Source: Xanthomonas campestris pv. phormiicola (GTDB lineage: Bacteria; Pseudomonadota; Gammaproteobacteria; Xanthomonadales; Xanthomonadaceae). Taken from it: a stretch of DNA of 64,000 bases. Positions 1 through 16,328 of this stretch are shown here, one piece after another; positions within the stretch are counted from its first letter, which is position 1, and each line of letters begins with the position of its first letter. Under the pieces are notes generated by a model that saw only the letters and a list, made by a program, of their open reading frames with translations, was not told where the DNA came from and searched no databases. A program made the translations under genes and the position numbers. The stretch lies in contig CP102593.1 in the NCBI GenBank assembly GCA_025666215.1, positions 881,001-945,000 on the forward strand. Direction: 5' to 3'.

Positions 1-1832
1 CGGCAGCAGCGGATCCAGCGCCGCGCACACCGTGTCCAGGGCCTCGGCGAAGGGCCGGCAGTGCGCGTGGAGGCGTCGGCCCATGCCCGGCCACTGCGCG
101 CCCTGGCCGGAGAACAGGAAGGCGGTGCTGGCGCTGGGCGAACGCACGCCCTGGATCAGTCCCGGCACGTGCCGGCCCTCGGCCAGCGCACGCAGTTGCG
201 CCAAGCTGTCGTCGCGCTGCGTGGCCAGCAGCACCGCACGGTGATCGAAGGCGGTGCGCTGTAGCGCCAGCGACGCGCCGAGCGCGGCCAGGTCGGTGGC
301 CGGGTCCTCGAGCAGGGCGATGGTCTGGGCGGCCTGCGCGCGCAGGCCCTCGGCCGAGGCCGCCGACAGCGGCATCGCCACCGCCGGCAACCCGTCCAGG
401 TCGGCGACGCTCGCCTGCGGCGCGGGCGGCGCGGAGGCGGGCGCCTGTTCGAGGATCAGGTGCGCGTTGGTGCCGGAGAAACCGAACGAGGACACCGCCG
501 CGCGCCGCGGCCTGTCCGTTCGCGGCCAGGGTCGCGCGGTGTCGAGCAGCCGCACCGCCGCCGCCGACCAGTCGATCTTGGACGACGGCATGTCCGCGTG
601 CAGGGTCTTGGGCAGCACGCCGTGGCGCAGCGCCATGACCATCTTGATGACGCTGGCGACGCCGGCGGCCAGTTGCGTATGGCCGATGTTGCTCTTCAGC
701 GCGCCCAGCCACAGCGGCTGCTGCGGCGCGCGCTGGCGGCCGTAGGTGTTGATCAGCGCGCCGGCCTCGATCGGATCGCCCAGCGCGGTGCCGGTGCCGT
801 GCGCCTCCACCGCGTCGATGTCGTGCGTGCGCAGTTGCGCGTCGTGCAGCGCCGCCTGGATCACCTGTTCCTGGGCCGGCCCGCTGGGCGCGGTCAGGCC
901 GTTGCTGGCGCCGTCCTGGTTGACGGCGCTGCCGCGGATCACCGCCAGCACCGGATGACCGGCGCGCTGCGCGTCGGCGAGCCGCTCCAGCAGCAGCACC
1001 CCCACGCCCTCGGCGAAGCAGGTGCCGTCGGCCTGGTCGGAAAACGCCTTGCAGCGGCCGTCGGCGGCCAGGCCGTTCTGCCGGGTGAACTCGGCGAACA
1101 CTTCCGGCGTGGCCATCACCGTCGCGCCGCCGGCCAGCGCCAGCGCGCACTCGCCGCTGCGCAGCGACCGCACCGCCAGGTGGATGGCGGTGAGCGAGGC
1201 CGAGCAGGCGGTGTCTACCGTGATCGCCGGCCCGCGCAGGCCGAGCACGAAGGCGATTCGCCCGGAGATCAGGCTGCTGAGCCCGCCCTGCAGGCGGTAG
1301 CCGTCGGCCGCCGGGTTGCGTCGTTCCAGGTCGGCCAGGTAGCCGTTCTGGGTGGCGCCGAGAAACACACCGGTGGCGCTGTTCTTCAGCGTGGCGGGCA
1401 CGATCCCCGCGCGTTCCAGCACTTCCCAGCCCACCTCCAGCAGCAGCCGTTGCTGCGGGTCCATCGCCTGGGCCTCGCGGTCGGAAATGCGGAAGAAGGC
1501 CGCGTCGAACCCGGCGACGTCCTCGAGAAAACCGCCGCGCCAGTGGGCCACCCGCTCGCGCAGCGGCGAGTCGGCGGCGAACAGCGTGTGCAGGCGCCAG
1601 CCGCGGTCGTCCGGCAGCGGCCCGCCGACCGCCTCGCCCGCTTCGACCAGGCGCCACAGCGCTTCCGGCGTGGTCACGCCGCCTGGCAGCCGGCAGCCCA
1701 TGGCGACGATGGCGATGGGGGCGTGGGCGGCGGCCTGCAGGTCGCGGTTCTGCCGCTTGAGCGCGTCGTTGGCGATCAGGCTGGCGCGCAGCGCCTCGGT
1801 CAGGCGCGCGCTGTCGGTGTGTTCGGCATGGC

Positions 1833-1836
<4 letters not shown>
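1..1836 (-). CDS. cfa7: Modular PKS, 5' part (Cfa7-like: docking, KS, start of AT)
   Basis: This is the first 612 codons of a polyketide synthase that runs off the left edge. The start codon overlaps the stop of the upstream PKS (ATGA), so the two are translationally coupled. Residues 1-30 form a charged helical stretch typical of an N-terminal docking domain. A ketosynthase begins near residue 36 and is complete: Cys211 in DTACSA, His346 in EAHGTGT and His386 in KSNIGH, so it should condense. An acyltransferase begins near residue 570 with FSGQGAQWPGMG and is cut off before its serine. In the coronafacate operon the PKS in this place is Cfa7, which adds the last extender and carries a thioesterase; those parts lie outside the window. 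The PKS call is certain; the cfa7 name rests on gene order. Confidence 0.85.
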
Positions 1837-9917
<8,081 letters not shown>

Positions 9918-9941
9918 ACTCCTGCGAAAGGGGGGAAGGGC

Positions 9942-11357
9942 TCAGCGGCGGGTCTTCTGCCAGCCGCCGTCCTGGGCGAAGCTCAGTTCCAGCCGGTCCG
10001 GTTGCTCGCTGCGCAGCAGGACCTTGGCCAGGTGCTGCCGCAGGGCGCGCTCGCCCAGGTCCGGGTCCGAGCACTGCACGTCCAGGGTGAAAGACGCGGT
10101 GTCTGCGCGCTCCGGGCTCTGCTGCACCCAGGCCTGTGCGCGCAGCACGCCGGGCAGCGCCTCGACCGCGTCGCAGACCGAGCGCAGGCAGACCTTCTCG
10201 CCATGACGCACGAGGAAGGACGGGTTGCGTTGCCGGAAGAACAAATAGCCATCGGCATCGCGATGGAAGCGGTCGCCGGTGGCGATCACGCGGCCCTGGC
10301 CGTGCGCGGGCGGCGCGCTGTCCTCTTCGCCGGCGCGGATGCGCCGCCGCATCGCGGTGTCGGTGGCGACCATGAGTTCGCCCTCGTCCGTCCCCGGCTG
10401 GCCGCGCAGCCAGACCTCCACGCCCTCCAGGGGACGGCCGACCGAGGCATGCCGCGCCGGCGGTTCGCGATGTGCCGCCAGCGTCGCCACGCGCGGGCCG
10501 GCCTGGGTCAGGCCGTAGGTGAGATACAGCTCGAGCCCCGGGTTGCGGTGCAGCAGCGCGGTCACGCGCGCGGCGGGCAGGGCGTCGCCGCCCACGGTCA
10601 GGCGCCGCAGCGGCGGCGGCAGCGTGTCCAGATCGGCCTCGGCCAAGGCCTGCACCATCAGCGGGGTCAGCGACGACTGGGTGATGGCTTGGACCTGCAG
10701 CAGGCGCCGGTAATGCACTGGGGTGAACGGCGGCGCGGCGATCACCATCTCGTTGCCCAGCGCGTAGCCGCACAGCAACTGCGCCACGAAGGCGAAGGAA
10801 TAGAACATCGGCAGGTTGATCAGCACGCGGTCGCCGGCGCCCTGGCCGATCGCCGCGGCATGCCGTGCGGCATTGCGCAGCAGGTCGGCGAGCGCGAAGA
10901 CGCAGCCGCTGAAGATGCCGGAGGTGCCGGAGGTGAGCAGCACCACCTCGCCCGGCTGGTAGCCGCGCAGGGCGACTCCCTGCAGGCGCAGCGCCTGCAG
11001 CCCGGGGCTCAGCGGCGTGCCTGCCGCCGCCAGCGTGGTCGCCGGCGCCGGGTCCGGTGCGATCAGCAGGTCGGCGCCGAGCAGGTCGGCCACGCGCCGG
11101 ATGCGCGCCGGTGGCGCCGCCGAGGGCAACAGCACCGGCACCGCATCGAGCAGCAGCAGCGCGAACACCGCGGCGACGAAATCGGTGCCGTTGGGCAGCA
11201 CCACCAGCACCGCCCGCCCCGGCCCGGCACCGCAGCGCTGCAGGCAGTGGCACAGCGGCGCGAAGGCGTCGAACGCGGCGCGCGGCGCGCCGGCTTCCAC
11301 CGGCAGCACGCGGCGGAACAGCGCCTGCACCTGCGCTTCGGCGATCCCGGCGCTCAT
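9942..11357 (-). CDS. cfa5: AMP-dependent acyl-CoA/acyl-ACP ligase (Cfa5-like)
   Basis: This 471-residue member of the ANL adenylating superfamily should activate a carboxylic acid as an acyl-adenylate and pass it to a thiol. Visible motifs are the P-loop LLTSGTSG near residue 141, YGLTQAGPR (the YGxTE motif with Gln for Glu), the ATGD motif, and a C-terminal GGWQKTRR that supplies the usual catalytic lysine. The start was placed at the ATG overlapping the stop of the preceding gene (ATGA); the frame stays open upstream but there it shadows other genes. It ends 24 bp before the PKS with the loading module. In the coronafacate pathway Cfa5 is thought to activate the cyclopentenone starter for Cfa6, which suits its position. 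The substrate itself is inferred. Confidence 0.82.
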   Translation of the reverse strand: MSAGIAEAQVQALFRRVLPVEAGAPRAAFDAFAPLCHCLQRCGAGPGRAVLVVLPNGTDFVAAVFALLLLDAVPVLLPSAAPPARIRRVADLLGADLLIAPDPAPATTLAAAGTPLSPGLQALRLQGVALRGYQPGEVVLLTSGTSGIFSGCVFALADLLRNAARHAAAIGQGAGDRVLINLPMFYSFAFVAQLLCGYALGNEMVIAAPPFTPVHYRRLLQVQAITQSSLTPLMVQALAEADLDTLPPPLRRLTVGGDALPAARVTALLHRNPGLELYLTYGLTQAGPRVATLAAHREPPARHASVGRPLEGVEVWLRGQPGTDEGELMVATDTAMRRRIRAGEEDSAPPAHGQGRVIATGDRFHRDADGYLFFRQRNPSFLVRHGEKVCLRSVCDAVEALPGVLRAQAWVQQSPERADTASFTLDVQCSDPDLGERALRQHLAKVLLRSEQPDRLELSFAQDGGWQKTRR

Positions 11358-11887
11358 GGCGCCACGCCCTCTGGCGCGGCCTGCAGCAGAGTGCAGACCA
11401 TCCGGTGCCCGGCGGCATCGGCGTGGTGCGCGCTGAGCAGCACGTGGCTCGCCGCGGCGCTGTGCAGCCAGTCGCGCGCCAGCAGCGCCGCGTACGTCAT
11501 GCCGGACTCCGGTGGCATCGACAGCACCAGGCTCGGGCCGTTGAAGCGGAACTGCTGCGCCGGCACGCTGCAGATCAAGCCCGGGCAGGCGCCGGAGAAG
11601 CGCAGCGGCGACAGCCGGTTCCTGGCCAGGTCGCGGGCGATGTGGCGCATGGTCGGCAGGGTGCACAGGTCGCTGACCACGATCTGCCCGACCGTGGCGT
11701 GGGCGGCCAGCACCGCGTCGCGGCAGGGGGCCAGGGTCCGTTCCACCGCGTCCAGCAGCAGCCAGGCGAGCGGATCGGCATAGGCCGATGCCTTCTGCGC
11801 CTGCCGCGGCGGCAAGCTCGCCTCGGTTTCGGCGCTGCCCTGGCCGAGCACCCGGACCCCGGCCATGGTCCAATCGAGGCCGGTCAT
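11354..11887 (-). CDS. cfa4: Small ketosynthase-like protein lacking the active Cys (Cfa4 position)
   Basis: The 177-residue product resembles the N-terminal half of a beta-ketoacyl synthase: a GACPG segment, then the FNGPSLVLS strand that normally leads into the nucleophile elbow. Aligned to the usual GPSxxxDTACSSG, this protein reads GPSLVLSMPPESG, so proline stands where the catalytic cysteine should be. It is therefore unlikely to condense and may act as a chain-length-factor-like or cyclisation partner. Both ends overlap neighbours by ATGA junctions, so it is co-translated with the ketosynthase and the ligase. It sits where cfa4, a gene of unclear function, lies in Pseudomonas. No specific reaction is claimed. 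Confidence 0.65.
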   Translation of the reverse strand: MTGLDWTMAGVRVLGQGSAETEASLPPRQAQKASAYADPLAWLLLDAVERTLAPCRDAVLAAHATVGQIVVSDLCTLPTMRHIARDLARNRLSPLRFSGACPGLICSVPAQQFRFNGPSLVLSMPPESGMTYAALLARDWLHSAAASHVLLSAHHADAAGHRMVCTLLQAAPEGVAP

Positions 11888-13029
11888 GGGCGCGTCTCCT
11901 GCGCCCGCCGCAGCACCAGGCAGGTATCGAAGCCGCCGAAGCCCAGGGTCACGCTGAGGCCGATCCGCGCGGCCCATGGCGTGGGCGTGCCGGTGGCCAG
12001 CGGCAATCGCGCGTCCGCGATCGGCTGTTCCAGGCCGACGATGGGCGGCACCGCCTGCGCGTCCAGCGCCAGCAGCACGGTGATCGCTTCCAGCGCGCCG
12101 GTCGCGCCCAGGGTGTGGCCGAAGGCGCCCTTGGTGCCGAACAGCAGCGGCGGACGCGGCGCATCGGCGAACAGCGCGCCGTAGGTTGTGGCCTCGAGTG
12201 TGTCGTTCAGGCGCGTGCCGGTGCCATGGGTGCTGATCAGGTCGACCTGGGCCGCGTCGATGCCGGCGCTGCGCAGCGCCCGTTGCACCGCGAGCGCCAG
12301 GGCGGTGCCGGAGGTGTCGGGCGCCACCGCGCTGAGCGCATCGTTCGCCGAGCCGGCCCCGGCCAGGACGCCATGGCAGCGCGCGCCGCGCGCGCGCGCC
12401 GCGGCGGCGGCCTCGAGCACCAGGAAGCCCGCGCCTTCGCCCAGCAGCGTGCCGTCGTGGGCCTGGTCGAAGGCGCGCAGGCCGCCGCTGGCCAGGGTGC
12501 CCAGTTGCGAATGGCCCAGGCGCTTGCCGGGCGTGAGGATGTCCGCGCCGCCGCAGACGCAGGCGCTGGCAAGCCCGTTACGGAGGAAGCTCAGCCCGGC
12601 CAGCAAGGCATCGGCGCCCGCCGAGCAGGCGGTACTGACCGTCACCGGCGGTGTCCGGCAGCCGGCCGCGTGGGCCGCCTCGTGCGCCCACAGCGACAGC
12701 GATTCGGTCTCCGGCACGTCCAGGTGATGGCCGTAGCTGGTCGCCAGCACCGGCAGGACGTCGGTGCAGGAAGGGTCCAGGCCGGCATCCTGCAGCGCGC
12801 GGTGCAGGGTCGTGGCGGCCAGCCGATGCTGTCGCGCGCGCGGCGGCAGTTCGGGGTCCAGCCCGCCGACCGGCGCGCCGAGCAGGCTGCGCAAGGGCGC
12901 CTCGGAGGCGATCGGCGCGATCCCCGAGCGGCCGGCGAGCAGCGCCTGCCAGACCGCGTCCAGGTCCTCGCCCAGGGCGGTGCACCAGGCCATTCCGGTC
13001 ACCCAGACCTCCTGCGGGTCGCTCACCAT
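11884..13029 (-). CDS. cfa3: Stand-alone beta-ketoacyl-ACP synthase (Cfa3-like)
   Basis: This 381-residue FabF-type ketosynthase retains the catalytic triad: Cys in STACSAGADA, His in THGTGT and His in KGAFGHTLGATGA. It should perform a decarboxylative Claisen condensation on substrates held by the discrete ACP encoded just upstream. The ATG start overlaps the end of the dehydratase-like gene by 7 bp; a GTG one codon further in would give a GTGA junction and is an alternative. In the coronafacate pathway Cfa1, Cfa2 and Cfa3 are proposed to build the cyclopentenone starter, and the gene order here matches. It is separate from the modular PKS, which fits synthesis of an unusual starter unit. 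Confidence 0.88.
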   Translation of the reverse strand: MVSDPQEVWVTGMAWCTALGEDLDAVWQALLAGRSGIAPIASEAPLRSLLGAPVGGLDPELPPRARQHRLAATTLHRALQDAGLDPSCTDVLPVLATSYGHHLDVPETESLSLWAHEAAHAAGCRTPPVTVSTACSAGADALLAGLSFLRNGLASACVCGGADILTPGKRLGHSQLGTLASGGLRAFDQAHDGTLLGEGAGFLVLEAAAAARARGARCHGVLAGAGSANDALSAVAPDTSGTALALAVQRALRSAGIDAAQVDLISTHGTGTRLNDTLEATTYGALFADAPRPPLLFGTKGAFGHTLGATGALEAITVLLALDAQAVPPIVGLEQPIADARLPLATGTPTPWAARIGLSVTLGFGGFDTCLVLRRAQETRP

Positions 13030-13520
13030 AACGGGTTGCCCAGTTCCGCCAGGGTCTTGCGCACCAGCGACCCTCGCAGCGCCCCGACCTGGTGTCCGTC
13101 TACCGTCGCCCGGCAGGAGAAGGTGAAGAAGGCCGGGCGCAGGCTCTCGCAGGCCAGCGCGAAGATCACCCGGTCGCCCGGAACCACCGGACGGGTGAAG
13201 CGCGACTTGACCGAACCGATCAGCGTCACCTCGTCCTCGCCCAGGCGCGAGGTGGACAACTGGAACAGGATGATCGCCGACTGCGCGATGGCCTGCATGA
13301 GATGGCTGGCCGGGTAGATCGCGCGCTCCGGGAAATGTCCGGCCACCGCATCGGACTGGCCGGACACCGCCATCAGCGTCTCGATGCGCGCGCCCGGCTC
13401 GTAATCCAGCACGCGGTCCAGATACACCATCGGATGGCGATGGCGCAGCCAGGTCTTGAGTTCGGTGAAGCCCATGCGGCGCGGCGCGCGCTGCGCCTGC
13501 TCGGTGACGGAGTGGGTCAT
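13023..13520 (-). CDS. cfa2: FabZ/FabA-like hotdog dehydratase homologue (Cfa2-like)
   Basis: This is a 165-residue single hotdog-fold protein of the hydroxyacyl-ACP dehydratase family. It has the GHFPxxxxYP helix with His62, the expected catalytic histidine. The acidic catalytic residue that lies 14 positions later in FabZ (the E of EAxAQ) is Gln76 here, in LMQAIAQ. The protein may therefore dehydrate weakly, or use the fold for another step such as cyclisation or isomerisation. It starts 10 bp after the ACP stop and overlaps the ketosynthase start, so the three form one translational unit. In Pseudomonas the equivalent gene, cfa2, is annotated as a dehydratase of the cyclopentenone starter pathway. 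Confidence 0.82.
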   Translation of the reverse strand: MTHSVTEQAQRAPRRMGFTELKTWLRHRHPMVYLDRVLDYEPGARIETLMAVSGQSDAVAGHFPERAIYPASHLMQAIAQSAIILFQLSTSRLGEDEVTLIGSVKSRFTRPVVPGDRVIFALACESLRPAFFTFSCRATVDGHQVGALRGSLVRKTLAELGNPLW

Positions 13521-13530
13521 CGCGTGGTCC

Positions 13531-13782
13531 TCATCCGGCCTTCAGCGCGGTCAGCAACTGCGCCAGCGTGTGCACCGAATCGAAGTGCTTCGGATTGAAG
13601 TCCGCGTCCTCGATCTTGACGCCGAAGGCGTACTCGCACTGCGCGCGCAGCTCGCTGAACCCCAGCGAGTCCAGCCCCAGCGCGGTGCGCAGGTTGGCAT
13701 GCAGGTCGATGTCCGCCCGGGGCGTGCTGACGAACAGGTCGTCGACCAGGATGTCGACGATGGTTTTCTCGGTCTCGTTCAC
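13531..13782 (-). CDS. cfa1: Discrete acyl carrier protein (Cfa1-like)
   Basis: This 83-residue acyl carrier protein has the phosphopantetheine attachment site GLDSLGFSEL with Ser39. The start is GTG: the nearest ATG upstream is followed at once by a stop in this frame, and a GGAG ribosome-binding site lies about 8 bases before the GTG. It follows the upstream ligase by 74 bp and precedes the dehydratase-like gene by 10 bp. Being separate from the modular PKS, it probably carries intermediates of the starter unit made with the neighbouring ketosynthase and hotdog protein, the role given to Cfa1 in coronafacate synthesis. Confidence 0.87.
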   Translation of the reverse strand: MNETEKTIVDILVDDLFVSTPRADIDLHANLRTALGLDSLGFSELRAQCEYAFGVKIEDADFNPKHFDSVHTLAQLLTALKAG

Positions 13783-13856
13783 TGCATGGCTCCGGCTGCT
13801 TGCGAAAAGGCGTGTCGCGGCCCGCGGCGGGACCGGCGGAAGGAGACGGCGATGCG

Positions 13857-15389
13857 CTAGGGTGCTGTGCCCGCGCCTTGCGCTTGCCGGTAGTCGCGCG
13901 CCAGTTGCTTGCGGCTCAATTTCCCGGCTGCGTTCACGGGAATGCGCGCGACGAACAGGTATTGGCGCGGATGCTTGTACTCGGCGATCAGGTCGGTGAG
14001 ATGGGCTTTCAGTACGTGCTCGGGGATGTCTTGTCCGCTCGCGGTCCGCAGCATCGCCACCGCGCGTTCGCCGGTGGCCGCGTCGGGAATGCCGAACACC
14101 ACCGCCTCGGCGATCGCCGGCAGCTTCAGCAGCGCCTGTTCCACTTCCAGTGGCGAGATCGGATAGCCGTCGGATTTCAACTGATCCTTCTCGCGGCCGA
14201 CGATGAGGTAGTTGCCATCGTCCTGCGGCTGCACCAGATCGCCGCTGCTGAGCCAGCGGTCCGCCGGCAGCCGGTCGGGCGCCTGCGCGTTCCACAGCCC
14301 CAGCGTGTTGGCTGGCGAGCGCACCAGCAGTTCGCCGCTGTCGGCCTGTTGCGCATCCACCCCGGGCAACGGCCAGCCGATCGACGGCTGCGCGGTGGCG
14401 TCGACGTTGGGTTGGCAGAAGATCGGCCCGCCGGATTCGGTCATGCCGTAGGTGCTGCGCAACGCCACGCCCCAATGCGCGCGCCAGGCCGCGCCGAGTT
14501 CCGGCGGGCACAGGTCACCGCCGGCCACGCAGAACGTGTCGATCAGCGCGTCGTGGTGCGCCCCGCCGGCCTGCCGTGCGGACGCGAGCACCTGCTTGAA
14601 ATGCGACGGCGTGCCCTTGAGGAAGCTGAGCGGCCGCCTGTGCAGCAGCGCCAGCGTGGTGTCCGCCGAGAGCGTGGGCAGCAGGGCCACCGCGCGCTCC
14701 AGGCGGTGCGCGGCGAGGATCATCAGGATGCTCCAGGGCACGATCGCGTCCAGCATCGAATGCACTGCGCCGCGACCTGCCGCACCGGCGGCGCCGCGCG
14801 GCGGCATGGTGGTCTGCATCAGGCCGACGGCCGATGCCAGCGTGGCCTGGGAATGCACTACGCCCTTGGGCGTGCCGGTGGTGCCGGAGGTGTAGAGGAT
14901 CGCCGCCAGCCAGTGCGGTTGCGCATCCGGCAGTGGCGTCGGCGTCGCGGCCGCGGCGAGCAGGTCGGACCAGGGCAGGAACTTGCCCGCGCGCACGTCG
15001 TTGCCGACGACCCATGCCTGTTCCAGCATGGCGCTGGCGTCGACCACCGCAGCGTAACGCGCATGCGCCTGCCGATCGCCCACGTAGTAGCGCGCGCCGC
15101 TGTGGCCGAGCAGATAGTCGATCTCGCCGGCGACCAGGCGCCGGTGCAGGGGCACGATCACAGCGCCGATGCGCAGGCACGCGTAGTACAGTGTCACCAG
15201 TTCCACGCAATTGCCCAAGTGGATGGCGATGCGTTCGCCTTGCCTCACGCCCGCCCGCTGCAGTCCGCAGGCCATCCGCTCGATGCACTGGGCCAGTTCC
15301 GCGTAGGACACCGCGCGCTCGTCCTCCAGCACGGCGGGCGCATCCGCATGCTGTATCGCAACACTATGGAATTCGGCAAGCAGGCTCAT
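13857..15389 (-). CDS. cfl: AMP-binding ligase, coronafacate ligase-like
   Basis: The 510-residue product is a complete ANL-family ligase: YTSGTTGTPKG P-loop, YGMTESGG, the SSGD motif, the GREKDQLKSDGY hinge and a C-terminal catalytic lysine in NAAGKLSRKQ. It is the first gene of the polyketide operon. Cfl in Pseudomonas stands in the same place and joins coronafacic acid to an amino acid such as isoleucine, valine or coronamic acid; that role is inferred here. The frame stays open for 34 codons upstream, but the start at MSLLAEFHS was chosen because homologous ANL ligases begin close to this sequence and the extension looks like unstructured leader. No coronamic acid gene is seen in the window, so the conjugate would more likely carry an ordinary amino acid. 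Confidence 0.8.
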   Translation of the reverse strand: MSLLAEFHSVAIQHADAPAVLEDERAVSYAELAQCIERMACGLQRAGVRQGERIAIHLGNCVELVTLYYACLRIGAVIVPLHRRLVAGEIDYLLGHSGARYYVGDRQAHARYAAVVDASAMLEQAWVVGNDVRAGKFLPWSDLLAAAATPTPLPDAQPHWLAAILYTSGTTGTPKGVVHSQATLASAVGLMQTTMPPRGAAGAAGRGAVHSMLDAIVPWSILMILAAHRLERAVALLPTLSADTTLALLHRRPLSFLKGTPSHFKQVLASARQAGGAHHDALIDTFCVAGGDLCPPELGAAWRAHWGVALRSTYGMTESGGPIFCQPNVDATAQPSIGWPLPGVDAQQADSGELLVRSPANTLGLWNAQAPDRLPADRWLSSGDLVQPQDDGNYLIVGREKDQLKSDGYPISPLEVEQALLKLPAIAEAVVFGIPDAATGERAVAMLRTASGQDIPEHVLKAHLTDLIAEYKHPRQYLFVARIPVNAAGKLSRKQLARDYRQAQGAGTAP

Positions 15390-15719
15390 ATCGGGCGATC
15401 GATCTTCAAGCGAGAAAGGGGAAGGAGGGCGGCCGGCGTCACGTGCGCGAGCGTACGGACGCACGCATGGCTGCGCTGCGTCACGGTGCATGGCGATGTC
15501 GCTTGTGCCAACGTGTGTCGCAGCGTTGCATGACGGATTTCAACCAGTTCATCTGCGCCAATGCGTCGTGGGAGGAAGCCGTCCCGCTCGCGCAAACGGG
15601 TGGGTTCGTTCAACGAAGCCGAAACGTAAAGCGTGAGCGAAACCATAAACCATGGCATCGCTCATTTTCACTAACGTGTTACTGGAAAAGCGGATTTGTC
15701 GTCCTAGGTAGACAGGCGC
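15390..15719. promoter_or_regulatory. Divergent control region between the ligase operon and the two-component genes
   Basis: This 330-bp gap separates the polyketide operon (leftward) from the response regulator (rightward) and must hold both promoters. The half nearer the regulator is clearly less GC-rich than the surroundings. An inverted repeat TGAGCG at 15634-15639 and CGCTCA at 15659-15664 with 19 bases between is a possible operator. I found no -35/-10 pair convincing enough to place. In P. syringae the regulator CorR binds upstream of cfl, so the adjacent regulator may act here. Confidence 0.5.
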
Positions 15720-16328
15720 ATGTCAGGCCCTTCAGTTCTGCTCATCGACGATCACCCGCTCTTTCGCTCGGGTGTTGCCTTGATGCTGGAGATGCGCTTG
15801 CCGCAGACGACGGTCATCGAGGCCGGAGCGCTCGATGAAGCCCTGTCGCTCGAGCGGAAAACGCTCGATCTGATCCTGCTGGATGTGCAACCGCGCGGGG
15901 CCAGCGGTCTCGATGGCATCGCCGCTCTGCAGCAGCGTTGGCCCCAGGCGAAGATCGTGATCGTGTCGGCCCTCGATCTCGATCTCGATCTCGATACCGT
16001 GACTTGCGAGGCGATCCAGCGCGGTGCAGTGGAGTTCCTCAGCAAGGCCGAGCGGCCGGAGCGGCTGCTGGAACGCGTGCGCCTGCTGATTTCCGGCGCA
16101 ACTGCCGAGACGAACGCCATTCCCGCTGCGCCGGTGTCGCTCACACCGCGTCAGATGGACGTGCTCGAGCTGCTGCGCCGGGGGCTGACGAACAAGCAGA
16201 TCGCGCGTCGGCTGCATCGCTCCGAGCACACCGTCCGTTGCCACGTGCAACACATGCTGGCCATCCTCGATGTCTCCTGTCGCACCGAAGCGGCGTATGC
16301 CGCGCGCCGACTCGGGCTGTTCCCATGA
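15720..16328 (+). CDS. NarL/LuxR-type response regulator
   Basis: This 202-residue two-component response regulator has a receiver domain with acidic pocket DDH, phospho-acceptor Asp55 in LLDVQPRG, a switch Ser in IVIVSA and Lys in LSKAE. The C-terminal LuxR-type helix-turn-helix reads LTPRQMDVLELLRRGLTNKQ onward. It should bind DNA when phosphorylated. Its stop overlaps the start of the histidine kinase gene (ATGA), and it diverges from the polyketide operon, so it is the obvious candidate regulator, in the place of corR/corP in Pseudomonas. Just after the switch residue the receiver contains LDLDLDLD, encoded by four copies of a hexamer, lengthening the beta4-alpha4 loop. Confidence 0.88.
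   Translation: MSGPSVLLIDDHPLFRSGVALMLEMRLPQTTVIEAGALDEALSLERKTLDLILLDVQPRGASGLDGIAALQQRWPQAKIVIVSALDLDLDLDTVTCEAIQRGAVEFLSKAERPERLLERVRLLISGATAETNAIPAAPVSLTPRQMDVLELLRRGLTNKQIARRLHRSEHTVRCHVQHMLAILDVSCRTEAAYAARRLGLFP
15972..15995 (+). repeat. Four tandem copies of a hexamer inside the response regulator
   Basis: The unit CTCGAT is repeated four times without mismatch inside the receiver domain and encodes alternating Leu-Asp. Slippage would add or remove two residues at a time without breaking the frame, in the loop next to the phosphorylation switch. Confidence 0.9.

Noticed and set aside
15386..15658. A 90-codon minus-strand frame overlapping the start of the ligase gene.
   Set aside because: No motif and unusual composition; it covers the divergent control region and is most likely chance.
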